From contig RXIW01000021.1 of NCBI GenBank assembly GCA_003989065.1, positions 1 through 49,255 of the forward strand: 49,255 nt of DNA, in the 5' to 3' direction. Shown here one piece after another: positions 8,701 to 18,195 of this stretch. The translations under genes were made by a program, and so were the position numbers. Each line of letters opens with the position of its first letter. The first letter of the stretch is position 1. Below the pieces are notes generated by a model. The model made no database searches and had not been told where the DNA came from. It saw only the letters and a list, made by a program, of their open reading frames with translations. The stretch comes from Candidatus Competibacteraceae bacterium (GTDB taxonomy: Bacteria > Pseudomonadota > Gammaproteobacteria > Competibacterales > Competibacteraceae).

Positions 8701-9139
8701 CAACTTAACCTCCGGGTAATCTTTGTAAAAAACGATACACAAACAGCGTCGAAGAGCGCCTGGCTTGGTGGATGGCGGCGCATGAACGCGAAGGTAGAAA
8801 GAGCGAGCCTTTATAAGGGCGTCGACTATTGGTCGACATCCGGCGAATTCCGGTCAAAAAATTCCCAAGAGTAATTCAGACCCAGCATATTGGAGCTTAG
8901 CATAATTCTTGTCAAATTTCCGCACCGCAACATGCATAGTGAAAATACCCGTTCGCGCGTATTCGGCAGGCCGAGGCAAGATCCAGAGGCGAGTGATCTA
9001 AACGATGATATTCATCAATTAGTTACGTTGAAATGCTGCGCCTGGACATCGTCCGACCATACTCTATTCTATCGCCGATTTCGGGTTTGGGGCAAAACAA
9101 CACGAGCGTTTGCCCATATTTGGTGAAAGATAGCTGGTC
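8701..9139. other. phaA leader and 220-bp stretch without a gene
   Basis: The part from 8701 to about 8880 would be the phaA 5' leader, whose only obvious element is the ribosome-binding site. From 8916 to 9139, downstream of the phytase-like gene, I see no supportable gene. A 78-codon plus-strand frame here has no ribosome-binding site and unremarkable composition. The 9-mer GATAGCTGG occurs at 9129 and again at 9149, with the second copy inside the end of the neighbouring gene. PhaR or other operators could lie here, but I cannot define one. Confidence 0.5.
8887..8915 (-). promoter_or_regulatory. Sigma-70 promoter of phaAB
   Basis: Minus strand: perfect -35 TTGACA (8910-8915), spacer of exactly 17 bp, then -10 CAATAT (8887-8892). 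Transcription would start near 8880, about 180 bases before phaA. Confidence 0.75.
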
Positions 9140-10153
9140 TCAATGAAGGATAGCTGGCGAATGTGTAGGCAGGAGTTCGAATTGAACCACTAGGGTCGAT
9201 TGCCAGGCGCTGCAGTTGTCATCGCTGACCATGAAGAAGCGCCGATCCCGGTAGCGGGTCAAGCCCTCGAAGTTGTCGAGCAGCCAGCCTTGGCTGCTGT
9301 CGAGGATCGCCACATCGTCGACCTTCAGCCGGGTGGCGGCATCGGTCAGCTCGGTGCGGCGCAGGCTGATGACGAGAGGGCGCAAGGGCGCGACGAACGC
9401 CCGTTCCAGCGTCAGCAAACTGCCGTCCGGGAGCGCTTCCATGGCCACCAGGGCGCTGCCAGGGGCGTCGCCGAGCGGATAATTCCAGGATCGACCGTTG
9501 GCGGCGAAGATGCGGATCTGCCCTTGTGGATCGCCGCGGAGAGGCGTTTCAGACCCGGTCAGCACGCCCCAGCGGGCATCGATGGCGACCGATTCCAGCT
9601 CTTCGTTGGGACTGCGATAGTTGCGGGTATCGCGCAGGACCGGAGGCAACGTCTCCTCGCCCTGCCAACGGCCGTCGGGACTGTAGCGCACGATGCGCGG
9701 CTTGCCCTCGAACGAAACCAGCAGTTCCGCATCGGTCGCGACCCCATTCTCGCCATTGCGGATGGCCAATCCCTCCGAATCGCTGAAAGGCGGCTCCAGC
9801 GGCCGACCGCGCGGGTCGCGCAAGGGGTAGGCCGCAACCAGCCGCATGCCGGTCAGCGTTCCCACAGAGTCGAATTGCGGTCGCAAGTGGAACACAGCGC
9901 CCTTGTCGGAAATAGCGTACAGCAGACTGGCATCCTCGTCCCAGGCCAGCCCCGACAAGCCGCAGACCTGCAGGTTATCGACTTGGGCGTCATTCAGTCG
10001 CACCGCACCGAGCAACCGGATTCCGGCATAGGCACCGTCGGGACCGAGCTGATCGGTCAAGGTAATGGGTTCGGCGCGGAATTCGTGGCTGGCGCAGGCG
10101 CTTTGGAACGCCAAAGCCAGCGCCAGCGCAAGGGTGAGACGGGTTCTGGACAC
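9140..10153 (-). CDS. Exported phytase/esterase-like beta-propeller protein
   Basis: A 337-aa protein with an N-terminal signal peptide (MSRTRLTLALALALAFQSACA; the cysteine lacks a good lipobox, so signal peptidase I cleavage is as likely). The body has blade-like repeats with the sequences GLSGLAWDEDASLLYAISD, FSDSEGLAI, NEELESVAID and DNFEGLTRY, characteristic of the esterase-like activity of phytase family. Such proteins are periplasmic or lipid-anchored. Substrates are rarely known. It is divergent from the phenylacetate-CoA ligase gene, with about 90 bases between the starts. Confidence 0.75.
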   Translation of the reverse strand: MSRTRLTLALALALAFQSACASHEFRAEPITLTDQLGPDGAYAGIRLLGAVRLNDAQVDNLQVCGLSGLAWDEDASLLYAISDKGAVFHLRPQFDSVGTLTGMRLVAAYPLRDPRGRPLEPPFSDSEGLAIRNGENGVATDAELLVSFEGKPRIVRYSPDGRWQGEETLPPVLRDTRNYRSPNEELESVAIDARWGVLTGSETPLRGDPQGQIRIFAANGRSWNYPLGDAPGSALVAMEALPDGSLLTLERAFVAPLRPLVISLRRTELTDAATRLKVDDVAILDSSQGWLLDNFEGLTRYRDRRFFMVSDDNCSAWQSTLVVQFELLPTHSPAILH

Positions 10154-10245
10154 TCGAACGAGGCTGCTACGGTAGCGGTAGACCGGGTCATGTTACCATT
10201 TCAAAATAGTTCCCATATCACCCCGTGTCGAGGATAAAAGGAAAC

Positions 10246-11556
10246 ATGAACGTACCGGTCTGGAATCCGGCGGTTGAATTCATGGAGCGGGAAGCGCTGG
10301 AACGGCTGCAGCTCGTCCAGTTGCGCAAGACGGTGGAGCAAGCCTTGAAGACGCCGTTCTATCGCCGCCGTCTGGGCGAAGCTGGGCTGACCCGTCCAGA
10401 AGACATCACCAGCCTGCGGGATTTGCGCAGCATCCCCTATACCACCAAGGATGACCTGCGCGCCGCCTATCCGCATGGTCTGTTGGCGGTCGATCTGGAA
10501 CAGGCGATCCGGCTTCACACCTCGAGCGGCACCACCGGTACGCCGACCGTGATCTATCACACCCGACGGGACATCGATCACTGGACCGAGCTGGTCGCCC
10601 GCTGCATCACCGCCACCGGGGCCAGCGCGCGCGATGTGTTCCAGAACATGACCAATTATGGCCTGTTCACCGGTGGGTTGGGGCTGCACTATGGCGCGGA
10701 GCGGGTCGGCATGCTGGTGATTCCGGCCAGCTCCGGCAACACCAGCCGCCAGATTCAGCTGATGAAGAATTTCCAGACCACCGTGGTCCATGCCACGCCC
10801 AGCTATCTGCTGCACCTCCATGCCTCGCTGGCCAGCGAGGGCGTCGACCTGGAACAACTGGCTCTGCGCAAGGCTTTCATCGGCGCCGAACCGCATTCGG
10901 AGCAAACCCGCCGCAAGATCGAGGAGCTGTTCGGTATCGCCGCCTACAATTCCTACGGCCTGAGCGAGATGAACGGCCCCGGCGTCGCCTTCGAATGCGT
11001 GCACCAGACTGGTCTGCACCTGTGGGAAGACGCCTATCTGCTGGAGGTGGTCGATCCGCGGACCCTGCGGCCCTGCGCCGAAGAGGAAACCGGCGAAATC
11101 GTCCTGACCACTCTGCAGCGTCAGGCCACGCCGCTGCTGCGTTACCGCACCCGCGACCTGTCCTGCTGGATGGGCGGCCACTGTCCCTGCGGGCGCGGAC
11201 ATCGTCGGCTGGCGCGGATCAAGGGCCGCAGCGATGACATGTTGATCATCAACGGCGTCAACGTGTTCCCGTCGCAGATCGAGGATGTGTTGATGAAGAC
11301 GCCGGAGGTCGGGACCAATTATCTGATCCAGATCGAAAAGCGGGGCTCTCTGGACCGGTTGACGGTCAAGACCGAGATCTATGCCAAGCTGTTCACCGGC
11401 GATGCGCGCACGCTGGAAGATCTGCGCGAGCGCCTGGGCGAAGCGCTGCGCTCGGCTATTCTGGTCAAGCCGGTAGTCGAGCTGCACGAGCCCGGCAGTC
11501 TGCCGGTGTCCGAGGGCAAGGCCAAGCGGGTCGTCGATCTGCGGCCCGCTTTCTGA
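10246..11556 (+). CDS. paaK: Phenylacetate-CoA ligase
   Basis: The ATG at 10246 has AAAGGA 5 bases upstream, giving 436 aa. The protein belongs to the adenylate-forming superfamily: the ATP-binding loop HTSSGTTGTPTVIYHT lies near residue 88, YNSYGLSEMNGPG is the A5 motif, and KGRSDDMLIINGVNVFPSQIE marks the hinge and C-terminal domain. It would convert phenylacetate or a related aryl acid, ATP and CoA to the acyl-CoA. No other paa genes are nearby. The following gene encodes an ACT-domain protein, a pairing common for stand-alone PaaK homologues, so the true substrate may be another aryl or indolyl acid. Confidence 0.9.
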   Translation: MNVPVWNPAVEFMEREALERLQLVQLRKTVEQALKTPFYRRRLGEAGLTRPEDITSLRDLRSIPYTTKDDLRAAYPHGLLAVDLEQAIRLHTSSGTTGTPTVIYHTRRDIDHWTELVARCITATGASARDVFQNMTNYGLFTGGLGLHYGAERVGMLVIPASSGNTSRQIQLMKNFQTTVVHATPSYLLHLHASLASEGVDLEQLALRKAFIGAEPHSEQTRRKIEELFGIAAYNSYGLSEMNGPGVAFECVHQTGLHLWEDAYLLEVVDPRTLRPCAEEETGEIVLTTLQRQATPLLRYRTRDLSCWMGGHCPCGRGHRRLARIKGRSDDMLIINGVNVFPSQIEDVLMKTPEVGTNYLIQIEKRGSLDRLTVKTEIYAKLFTGDARTLEDLRERLGEALRSAILVKPVVELHEPGSLPVSEGKAKRVVDLRPAF

Positions 11557-11574
11557 AGGAATGAGGAAGCCGTC

Positions 11575-12003
11575 ATGGCGGAACAAGTCAACATCTTCAT
11601 CGACAACAAACCGGGGCGCTTGAATGCGGTGACCGCCATCCTGCGCGATCACGACATCGACATTCGGGCCATGACTATTGCCGATCACCGGGATTACGGC
11701 GTGGCCAAGCTACTGGTGAACGATCCGCACGCTGCGCAGCGAGCCCTGGCCGAACACGGCTTCGCCGCCGCGCTCCAGTCGGTGTTGGCGGTCGCTATCG
11801 CCGACCGGCCCGGTGGCTTGCACGCCCTGTTGGAAATTCTGGCCCAGCATGCGATGAACGTGCAGGACGCCTACGGTTTCGTGGCGGTTCCGGGGCAGCG
11901 GGCGATCTGGTGTATGGAGGTCGCCGAGCCAGCGGCCGCCGCGAGCCTGATTGCAGCGGCGGGCTTGGAAGTGCTGGACGACAGCGAACTCTATCGGCCG
12001 TGA
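11575..12003 (+). CDS. Tandem ACT-domain protein
   Basis: A 142-aa protein made of two ACT repeats: residues 4-66 (VNIFIDNKPGRLNAVTAILRD) and about 72-138 (VAIADRPGGLHALLEIL). The first-strand/Gly-Arg-Leu turn is seen in both. ACT domains bind amino acids or related small molecules and regulate partner enzymes. It starts 18 bases after paaK with GGAATGAGGAAG upstream, so the two are cotranscribed, and it probably senses an aromatic ligand that regulates the ligase. That role is inferred. Confidence 0.85.
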   Translation: MAEQVNIFIDNKPGRLNAVTAILRDHDIDIRAMTIADHRDYGVAKLLVNDPHAAQRALAEHGFAAALQSVLAVAIADRPGGLHALLEILAQHAMNVQDAYGFVAVPGQRAIWCMEVAEPAAAASLIAAAGLEVLDDSELYRP

Positions 12004-12033
12004 GCGCCGCCGCGTCAGCGACGAACCGTCTGC

Positions 12034-13101
12034 TCAGCCGTTATAGAAGTTGCTGTTCAGATATTCGTTGAGGACGTGGCGCAGGATCACCACGATGACC
12101 GCCGCGACCGGCAGAGCCAGCAGAATACCGAAGAAGCCGAACAGATGGCCGCCGGCCAGGACGGCGAACATGACCGCGACCGGATGCAGGCCGATGCGGT
12201 CGCCGACCAGCAGCGGCGTCAGCAGGAAGTCACTGATGAGTTGGCCAATCCCGAACACGGCCAGCACCCAGACGATGCTCAGGAAGCTGTGGAATTGCAG
12301 GAGAGCGACGACGCTGGCGGCGAGGACGCCGGTGATCAGGCCGAGATAGGGCACGAAGCTGATCAGGCCGGCCAGCAGGCCGATCAGCAGGGAGAATTCC
12401 AGGCCGATGAGCGACAGTCCTACCGAGTAGATCACCCCAAGCGCCGACATGACGATGAACTGGCCGCGCAGGAACGCGCCGATGACCCCATCCGATTCGC
12501 GCGCTAGCTTGCTGATGGTCGGTTCGATGTGTCTTGGCAGCAGATCGCGCACCTTGGCGACCAGCAGATCCCAGTCGCGCAGCAGATAGAAGGTGACCAG
12601 CGGAATCAACACCAGATCGGCCAGCCAGGCGAAGACGATGGTGGACGATGACTGGAACGACGTCAGCAGCTCTCCGGCCAGACCGCCCAGTTGCTGCGCA
12701 TACGACAACAGCTGGGTCCGCAACTGATCCAGTTCGAACGGTTCCGGGTTGATCCCCATCGTATCCCGCAACCAGGGGACGATGGTGGTCTGGATCCACT
12801 CGATATAGCGGGGCAGATGTTGCAACAGCCGGTGAAACTGATGGGCCGACAGCGGAATCAGCAACACCACCAGCAGCAACAGCCCCAGGATCAACGCGCC
12901 GAACACCAGCGTCACCGCCCAGGAGCGCGAGATGCGGCGGGCTTCCAACCGATCGATCAGCGGGTCGCCCAGATAGGCCAGCAGGGCGGCGATCAGAAAG
13001 GGCGTCAGCACCGGGGCCAGCAGGTACAGCAGACCCATGGAGATCGCGCCGAAGATCAGCCAGAAGCGTGTTTGGGATTGGGGATGATACATGGGAGCCA
13101 T
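12034..13101 (-). CDS. AI-2E/PerM family membrane transporter
   Basis: A 355-aa polytopic protein with about eight membrane segments arranged as in the PerM/AI-2E superfamily: an N-terminal pair (LLYLLAPVLTPFLIAALLAYL, the loop GDPLIDRLEARRISRSWAV), a long soluble stretch, and a C-terminal block with FVPYLGLITGV and DFLLTPLLVGDRIGLHPV, both family hallmarks. Members export signals or act as Na+/H+ exchangers; the substrate is unknown here. A second ATG three codons inside (MYHPQSQ) is equally possible as start. Gene order with the phosphatidyltransferase (12-base gap) suggests cotranscription. Confidence 0.87.
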   Translation of the reverse strand: MAPMYHPQSQTRFWLIFGAISMGLLYLLAPVLTPFLIAALLAYLGDPLIDRLEARRISRSWAVTLVFGALILGLLLLVVLLIPLSAHQFHRLLQHLPRYIEWIQTTIVPWLRDTMGINPEPFELDQLRTQLLSYAQQLGGLAGELLTSFQSSSTIVFAWLADLVLIPLVTFYLLRDWDLLVAKVRDLLPRHIEPTISKLARESDGVIGAFLRGQFIVMSALGVIYSVGLSLIGLEFSLLIGLLAGLISFVPYLGLITGVLAASVVALLQFHSFLSIVWVLAVFGIGQLISDFLLTPLLVGDRIGLHPVAVMFAVLAGGHLFGFFGILLALPVAAVIVVILRHVLNEYLNSNFYNG

Positions 13102-13113
13102 TGGGGCAGGCGC

Positions 13114-13710
13114 TCAGGAGTTGTGGCGGGGTGGGAGATCGCTGTGCGCGCGGGTTTTCAGCCAGGCCAGCCGTCCCCAGCACCCGATGTAGGCGACGCC
13201 GCTCCACGCGGTGGTCAGGGCCGTCAGACCGATCAGGGCGGTCAACGACCACGGCGGCAGCGGCAGTACGCCGTAATGGACGATGACGGCGCAAACCAGC
13301 CCCAACTGCATGAAAGTGTTCAGCTTGCTGATCGGCAACGGGCTGGCCTGGAAGCGTTCGATCAGCAGGTGATAGCTGATCGAGCCGCCGACGATGATCA
13401 GATCCCGCAGGATGACCAGCGCCACTAGCCAACCCGGCAATTCGCCCAGCCAACCCAGCGCCAGGATCGCGCCCATCAGCAGCAACTTGTCGGCGATCGG
13501 GTCGAGCAGGCCGCCCAGCTCGCTGGTCCAGCCGTAATATTTGGCCAGGAAGCCATCCAGCGCATCGGAAACGCCCGCGATCACGAACAGTAGGAGCGCC
13601 GCTCCATAGCGCTCTTCCAGCAGCAGCCACAGGAAAGGCGCGACCAGCAGGATTCGCAGGCCGGTGATCAGATTGGGGATGTCGCGGGCTCTCAGGGGCA
13701 ACGGTGCCAT
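13114..13710 (-). CDS. CDP-alcohol phosphatidyltransferase
   Basis: From the ATG at 13710 the product is 198 aa with about six membrane helices. The family signature D-x2-D-G-x2-A-K-x8-G-x3-D-x3-D is visible in SDALDGFLAKYYGW through GLLDPIADK near residues 44-68, so it should transfer a phosphatidyl group from CDP-diacylglycerol to an alcohol in the inner membrane. RDLIIVGG recalls PgsA and CDP-alcohol-type cardiolipin synthases; the acceptor (glycerol-3-phosphate or phosphatidylglycerol) cannot be told. In-frame extension to 13809 has a poor start and is probably not translated. Confidence 0.85.
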   Translation of the reverse strand: MAPLPLRARDIPNLITGLRILLVAPFLWLLLEERYGAALLLFVIAGVSDALDGFLAKYYGWTSELGGLLDPIADKLLLMGAILALGWLGELPGWLVALVILRDLIIVGGSISYHLLIERFQASPLPISKLNTFMQLGLVCAVIVHYGVLPLPPWSLTALIGLTALTTAWSGVAYIGCWGRLAWLKTRAHSDLPPRHNS

Positions 13711-13887
13711 GGCGTCAGCGCCGTTCTCGTGCGGTTGTGGTGAAGAAGCAGGACTCTCAGCAATGATGACTAATATGACATAACTTAGCGTATTGGGTCT
13801 AAAGCACAACAGGGCCTGGCATTAAACTTACGTGACAGGATCGCCGCGATGGTTACGGGGCGAATGTTGAAGCGAGGAGGACAGCGC

Positions 13888-14436
13888 ATGAACGACGTAT
13901 CCGGCAAGACACCCGAATTGGTTCAGGCTTACCGACGGATGATGGAACGGGTGAAAGATCAGTTGGAGGCGCTCGGCCAGGCCGAGAAAGCAGCCTTTCC
14001 GCGATTGAGCGCCAGTATCGAGCACGCCGTGGAAAAAGCGGTGGAGCTGGACGAATTGACCCGGGAGGAAGCGCAGTTGATCGGCGGTTATCTGCGGCGC
14101 GATCTGGACGATGCCGGCCAGTATCTGGCGACGACCGGACACGATTTGCGCAGCTGGTTGCGATTCGACCTGGAGCTGCTCGAGGACCGCCTGCTGGAAT
14201 TTCTCCAGCGCGGCGTGGATCAGTCGCGGCTGGAGCTGCGGGCCTTCGAGCCGTCCCCTGCCGATGCTGCGGTGGAGCGCTATCGCAGCGGCGAAATCAC
14301 CGGCCCTGGTGCCTTGCAATGCGAGAGTTGCGGCGCGCAAGCGGTCTTCCACGCGCCTGCTGCCATCATGGCGTGTCCGCGATGTGGCGGCGGCGTTTTT
14401 CTGCGGGTGACCGGAACCTTATCGCCCGTGAAATAA
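13888..14436 (+). CDS. Zinc-ribbon protein, DUF1451/YbeL-like
   Basis: GAGGAGG ends 7 bases before the ATG at 13888, giving 182 aa; upstream in-frame ATGs lack such a site. The N-terminal two thirds are acidic and helical, possibly coiled coil (LVQAYRRMMERVKDQLEALGQ). The C-terminus has a zinc ribbon with two CxxC pairs (CESCG near residue 148 and CPRCGGG about 20 residues later). The layout matches the YbeL/DUF1451 family, whose role is not established. A clear terminator follows at 14564-14594. Confidence 0.85.
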   Translation: MNDVSGKTPELVQAYRRMMERVKDQLEALGQAEKAAFPRLSASIEHAVEKAVELDELTREEAQLIGGYLRRDLDDAGQYLATTGHDLRSWLRFDLELLEDRLLEFLQRGVDQSRLELRAFEPSPADAAVERYRSGEITGPGALQCESCGAQAVFHAPAAIMACPRCGGGVFLRVTGTLSPVK

Positions 14437-14563
14437 GGAAAAACCCCGATTGGCTTGCTAACCAACCCAATTTACCTGCTGACCGAATTACCGTTTACTA
14501 AACCATGCGCGCGAGCTGATTTCCACAGCGAAGCGTGTTTTATGCTCAATATCCTGTACCTTG

Positions 14564-14594
14564 ACCGCCAGCCGGATTAGCTGGCGGTTTTTTT
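14564..14594 (+). terminator. Rho-independent terminator
   Basis: A 9-bp perfect stem (ACCGCCAGC / GCTGGCGGT) with loop CGGATTA and a run of seven T. It ends the zinc-ribbon transcript and overlaps the stop codon of the convergent lytic transglycosylase gene. Confidence 0.9.
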
Positions 14595-15255
14595 ATGGCG
14601 CAGCAAGGAGTTGCGGTTCGCAGCGAGCCAATTGGACGCGGTAGCGATTCGCTTGCCGATTCACTTTGCGCGCCGTTTTCATCAGCCACGGTTTTTTCCG
14701 GTAGCTGCCCTTGGCGAAAGCGCCCTGGCCCTCGTGATAGGCCAGGTACTGGTTGTAGGCGTCGCTTTTGGCGATGCCGTTGCGTCGCGTGGTTTCGTTC
14801 ATGTACCAGCCGATGAAATCGGCGGCGTCCTCGAAGTCATCCCGGTTGGCGCCGCGGTTGCCGGTCGCGGCGATGTAGTGCTCCCAGGTGCCGTCCAGCG
14901 CCTGACTGTAGCCGTAGGCGGTGGATGGACGCGGGCCGGGGATGAAACCGAGGTACCAGGTGCGCGGCGGCTGAGCGTCGCCCTGGAAGGCCGATTCCTG
15001 ATGGATGATGGCTAGCATCACCGCCAGCGGCACGCCCCAGCGGCGGCTAGCCGCCTGGGCGTCGGTGAACCATTCACCGCGCTCGGTGAAGATGGCGCAG
15101 GCATCGTTGACGTTGCTCGGCGGGGCCGTGGCGCAGGCGCTGAGCCACAGGACGATGACGCAAAGCCACCCGCCGGTCCAACGGCGACGCGCAACTTGGC
15201 GCGCGGGAGGGACGGTCGCAGCGATCGGGCCAGCGTCGCGAAGCAGCGGGGTCAT
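14593..15255 (-). CDS. Lytic transglycosylase-like lipoprotein (SLT domain)
   Basis: A 220-aa protein with an N-terminal basic stretch, a membrane segment and the lipobox-like LSAC at about residues 39-42. The SLT-type catalytic glutamate is in IIHQESAF, followed by AYGYSQALDGTWEHY (the GxxQ part of the fold) and NQYLAYHEGQGAFAKGSY. It would cleave murein glycan strands from the membrane side. The ATG lies 9 bases after the lnt stop codon with AGGAG 3-4 bases upstream, so it is a terminal gene of the miaB-lnt transcription unit. Confidence 0.85.
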   Translation of the reverse strand: MTPLLRDAGPIAATVPPARQVARRRWTGGWLCVIVLWLSACATAPPSNVNDACAIFTERGEWFTDAQAASRRWGVPLAVMLAIIHQESAFQGDAQPPRTWYLGFIPGPRPSTAYGYSQALDGTWEHYIAATGNRGANRDDFEDAADFIGWYMNETTRRNGIAKSDAYNQYLAYHEGQGAFAKGSYRKKPWLMKTARKVNRQANRYRVQLARCEPQLLAAP

Positions 15256-15264
15256 GGGCTCCTG

Positions 15265-16776
15265 TCATGCGGAGGCAGCGCCTCTGGGATGAATCCAACC
15301 ATACAGTAACAACGGTATCATCAAAATGATGATGGGCAAATCCCCGAAGCGGGCATACGGGGTCAGCCCATGCAGCGGATGCACTTCGCCCTGAAGGGTT
15401 TTGGCCTCGAACTGGGGCAGACGCTGCACGATGTGGCCGCGATCGTCGATGAGGGCCGAGATGCCGGTGTTGGTGGCGCGCGCTAGGTAGCGCCCCATCT
15501 CCAGGGCGCGCATACGGACGATTTGCAGATGCTGATGCGGGGCGGTGGAATCCTTGAACCAGGCATCGTTGCTGACGTTGATCAGCCAAGTCGCCTCGGG
15601 CAGGGCCAGACGGATTTCGCTGCCGAACACCGCTTCGAAGCAGATGGACACGCCGACCGGCTGGCCACCCGCCTGCAACAGCGGTTGGTCGCGCTCGCCA
15701 GCGGTGAAATCGGCCATCGGGATGGTGACCCAGTCGCGGAAGAAGGTGAAGAGCGACCGCAGCGGCAGGTATTCGCCGAAGGGCAGCAGTCGGCGCTTGT
15801 GATAGAAACTGGGGTTTGGGCCGATGGCGATCACACTGTTGTGGAACAGCGCGGTCTCGCGCGATCCGGTCGGGATGCCGGCGATGTAGTCCGTCTGCGC
15901 CCGCCGGGCCTGGTCGGACAGCGCGGCGACGAAGGGTCGCACGTCGTCGTACAGGACCGGGATGGCGGTTTCCGGCCAGATGATGACCTGGCTGCGGCCC
16001 TGTTCGGGCAGGCTGAGCTGGACGTAGCGATACAGCGTGTCGTCGAGCTGGCCCGGCCGCCATTTTTGCTCCTGGGCGATGTTGCCCTGGACAATGGAGA
16101 CCCGCAGCGGTGACCCGGCCGATTCGACCCAACGGATCTGTCCCAGCCCGGCAATCCCCAACCACAGGACTGCCGCCAACCCCAGCCAGCGCCCGCGCTC
16201 TGCCCAACCGGCGCTGGCGAGCAGCGTCCGCAGCAGTCCGGCGCTGAACAGCACCGCCCAGCCGACCCCGAATACGCCGGCGTAGGGTGCCAGCAGGCCC
16301 AGTGGCGAGTCGGTCTGGCTGTAGCCGAGCGCCAGCCAGGGGAATCCGGTGAACAGCCAGCTTCTGGTCCATTCCAGCAAGGTCCACAAGGCTGGAAAGA
16401 CCAGCAGCCAACGCACCGGGCCCGGCGAGGGTCTCCAGCGCGCCAGCAATCCGCCGGCGACAGCGGGGTAGAGCGCCATCAGCAGGACCACGGCGAACGT
16501 CGCCAGCGCCGCGAACGGAGCCGGGGCGTTGCCGTAATCGTGCAGGCTGATGAAGATCCAGTAGATGCCGAAGCCGAACATCCCCAGACCGAACAGGCCG
16601 CCCCGCACGGCGGCGCGACGTGGGGTAGCGCCGTCCCAGCTCCACAACAGGATGGCGGGGAGCAGAATGGCCAGCGGCCAGTCACCGAATGGAGCGAAGG
16701 CCAGCGGCATCGCCCCGCCGGCAGTCAGGATCGCCAGATCGATGGCGAGGGGATAGCGAACCTTGAAGTCGTGCAT
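15265..16776 (-). CDS. lnt: Apolipoprotein N-acyltransferase
   Basis: A 503-aa inner-membrane enzyme that adds the third acyl chain to lipoproteins. The N-terminal half has about six to seven membrane segments; the periplasmic nitrilase-like domain begins near residue 225 (LRVSIVQGNIAQEQKW). The catalytic triad is visible: Glu in IIWPETAIP, Lys in YHKRRLLPFGEYLPL, and Cys in VSICFEAVFGSEI. A last membrane helix precedes the C-terminus. It follows corC by 73 bases, in the conserved gammaproteobacterial order. Confidence 0.96.
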   Translation of the reverse strand: MHDFKVRYPLAIDLAILTAGGAMPLAFAPFGDWPLAILLPAILLWSWDGATPRRAAVRGGLFGLGMFGFGIYWIFISLHDYGNAPAPFAALATFAVVLLMALYPAVAGGLLARWRPSPGPVRWLLVFPALWTLLEWTRSWLFTGFPWLALGYSQTDSPLGLLAPYAGVFGVGWAVLFSAGLLRTLLASAGWAERGRWLGLAAVLWLGIAGLGQIRWVESAGSPLRVSIVQGNIAQEQKWRPGQLDDTLYRYVQLSLPEQGRSQVIIWPETAIPVLYDDVRPFVAALSDQARRAQTDYIAGIPTGSRETALFHNSVIAIGPNPSFYHKRRLLPFGEYLPLRSLFTFFRDWVTIPMADFTAGERDQPLLQAGGQPVGVSICFEAVFGSEIRLALPEATWLINVSNDAWFKDSTAPHQHLQIVRMRALEMGRYLARATNTGISALIDDRGHIVQRLPQFEAKTLQGEVHPLHGLTPYARFGDLPIIILMIPLLLYGWIHPRGAASA

Positions 16777-16849
16777 GGCGGATCGACAGTGGCGGCGAAA
16801 CGAAACGCCCTCCCCGGCGCGGCGGAGAGGGCGCGGAGACCGGCGCGGC

Positions 16850-17725
16850 TCAGGCTTCCGATTCGGTCGTGGGGCGCGAAGCGTCCTGATTGTCGCGGAG
16901 CGTCATTTCCAACAGATGAATCCGCCGGTTGTCGGCGCGCAGAACCTGAAAGTGGAAGCGGCCCAGATCGACCGCCTCGCCGCCCTTGGGCAGGCGGCCC
17001 AATTCCATCATCACTAGTCCGCCGATGGTGTCGGCCCGTTCGTCGCTGAGTTGGGCGTGGAAATAGGTGTTGAAATCCTCGACCGGGGTGAGCGCCTTGA
17101 CGATGAACGCCTCGCCCTGTGGGCGGATGAAGGCGTGCTCGTCGTCGGTATCGTGCTCGTCGTCGATTTCGCCGACGATCTCTTCCAGTACGTCTTCGAT
17201 GGTGATCAGACCGGCCACTCCGCCGTATTCATCCACGACGATGGCCATGTGCAGGCGGTTGCTGCGGAATTCCTTCAACAGGACGTTGAGACGCTTGCTT
17301 TCGGGGATGAACTTGGCCGGGCGCAGCAAGGCATGGAGATTGAAATCTTCGCGCTGGTCGAAGGCGTGCGCCAGCAAATCCTTGACGATCAGGATGCCGA
17401 CGACGTTGTCCTTGCTTTCGTCGATGACCGGAAAGCGAGAATGGCCCGATTCGACGACCATGGCCAGCAGCTCTTCCAGATTCCAGTCATGCTCCAGAAC
17501 CACCATCTGGGCGCGGGGAATCATCACGTCCCGCACCTGGAGCTCCGACACCTTCATGACGCCTTCCATCATGGTCAGGGCGTCGGTGTCCAGCAATTCC
17601 CGCTGTTGCGCGTCGCGCAACATGTTCATCAATTCATCTCGGTCCTTGGGTTCGCCCATCAGGGCAAAGCCCAAGCGTTCCAGCCATGACGGTTTATGGC
17701 CTGGTTCGGATCGCTCGTCGTTCAT
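16850..17725 (-). CDS. corC: CorC/YbeX, CBS-domain protein of Mg2+/Co2+ efflux
   Basis: A 291-aa soluble protein: a short acidic N-terminus, two CBS domains (about 75-200; [16 protein letters not shown] and [25 protein letters not shown]), and the C-terminal CorC_HlyC domain ([14 protein letters not shown] to the end). Homologues influence magnesium/cobalt efflux and ribosome-related phenotypes. Its start overlaps the ybeY stop by 4 bases, so it is translationally coupled to the upstream genes. Because of the missing DUF21 membrane domain it is the short YbeX form. Confidence 0.95.
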   Translation of the reverse strand: MNDERSEPGHKPSWLERLGFALMGEPKDRDELMNMLRDAQQRELLDTDALTMMEGVMKVSELQVRDVMIPRAQMVVLEHDWNLEELLAMVVESGHSRFPVIDESKDNVVGILIVKDLLAHAFDQREDFNLHALLRPAKFIPESKRLNVLLKEFRSNRLHMAIVVDEYGGVAGLITIEDVLEEIVGEIDDEHDTDDEHAFIRPQGEAFIVKALTPVEDFNTYFHAQLSDERADTIGGLVMMELGRLPKGGEAVDLGRFHFQVLRADNRRIHLLEMTLRDNQDASRPTTESEA

Positions 17726-18195
17726 GGTCGGTCTTGCGTGTCTCCGTAAGGATCAGGATAGCCCAGCGTTGCCAGGATGCGGATTTCCAGGGATTCCATG
17801 GCGTCGGCGTGAATATCGTCATGATGATCATAGCCCAGCAGATGCAAAACGCCATGGGCGACCAGGTGGGCCCAGTGGGTTTCCGGGGGCTTGCCCTGGG
17901 TCACGGCCTCGCGCAGCACGACCGGACCACAGATGACGATATCGCCCAGCAACGTGCTTTCGACCTCTGGCGGCGCTTCGAATGGGAAGGACAGCACGTT
18001 GGTGGGACCCGACTTGCGGCGGTACATCTCGTTGAGCACGGAGCTTTCGGTCTCGTCGACCACTCGAACGGTCAGTTCGGCGTCGGCGGTGTAGTCCACT
18101 CCGGCCAGCGCAGCTTCGACCCAGCGGCGAAAGTCGGCTTCGGCCGGCAGACCCGGCAGGTCCAGGGCGATTTGCAGATCTAAATCCAGGCTCAT
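17722..18195 (-). CDS. ybeY: YbeY, rRNA maturation endoribonuclease
   Basis: A 157-aa metal-dependent RNase involved in 16S rRNA 3'-end maturation and ribosome quality control. The zinc site H-G-x-L-H-L-x-G-Y-D-H is intact ([14 protein letters not shown]), with the usual upstream Arg-containing [15 protein letters not shown]. It overlaps ybeZ and corC by 4 bases at either end, so all three are translationally coupled. Confidence 0.96.
   Translation of the reverse strand: MSLDLDLQIALDLPGLPAEADFRRWVEAALAGVDYTADAELTVRVVDETESSVLNEMYRRKSGPTNVLSFPFEAPPEVESTLLGDIVICGPVVLREAVTQGKPPETHWAHLVAHGVLHLLGYDHHDDIHADAMESLEIRILATLGYPDPYGDTQDRP

Noticed and set aside
8890..9126. 78-codon frame in the phaA upstream region
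   Set aside because: Covers the phaA promoter, no ribosome-binding site, no recognisable composition.
10201..11688. 495-codon antisense frame over paaK
   Set aside because: His/Gln/Gly-rich shadow without motif, opposite to a well-conserved enzyme.
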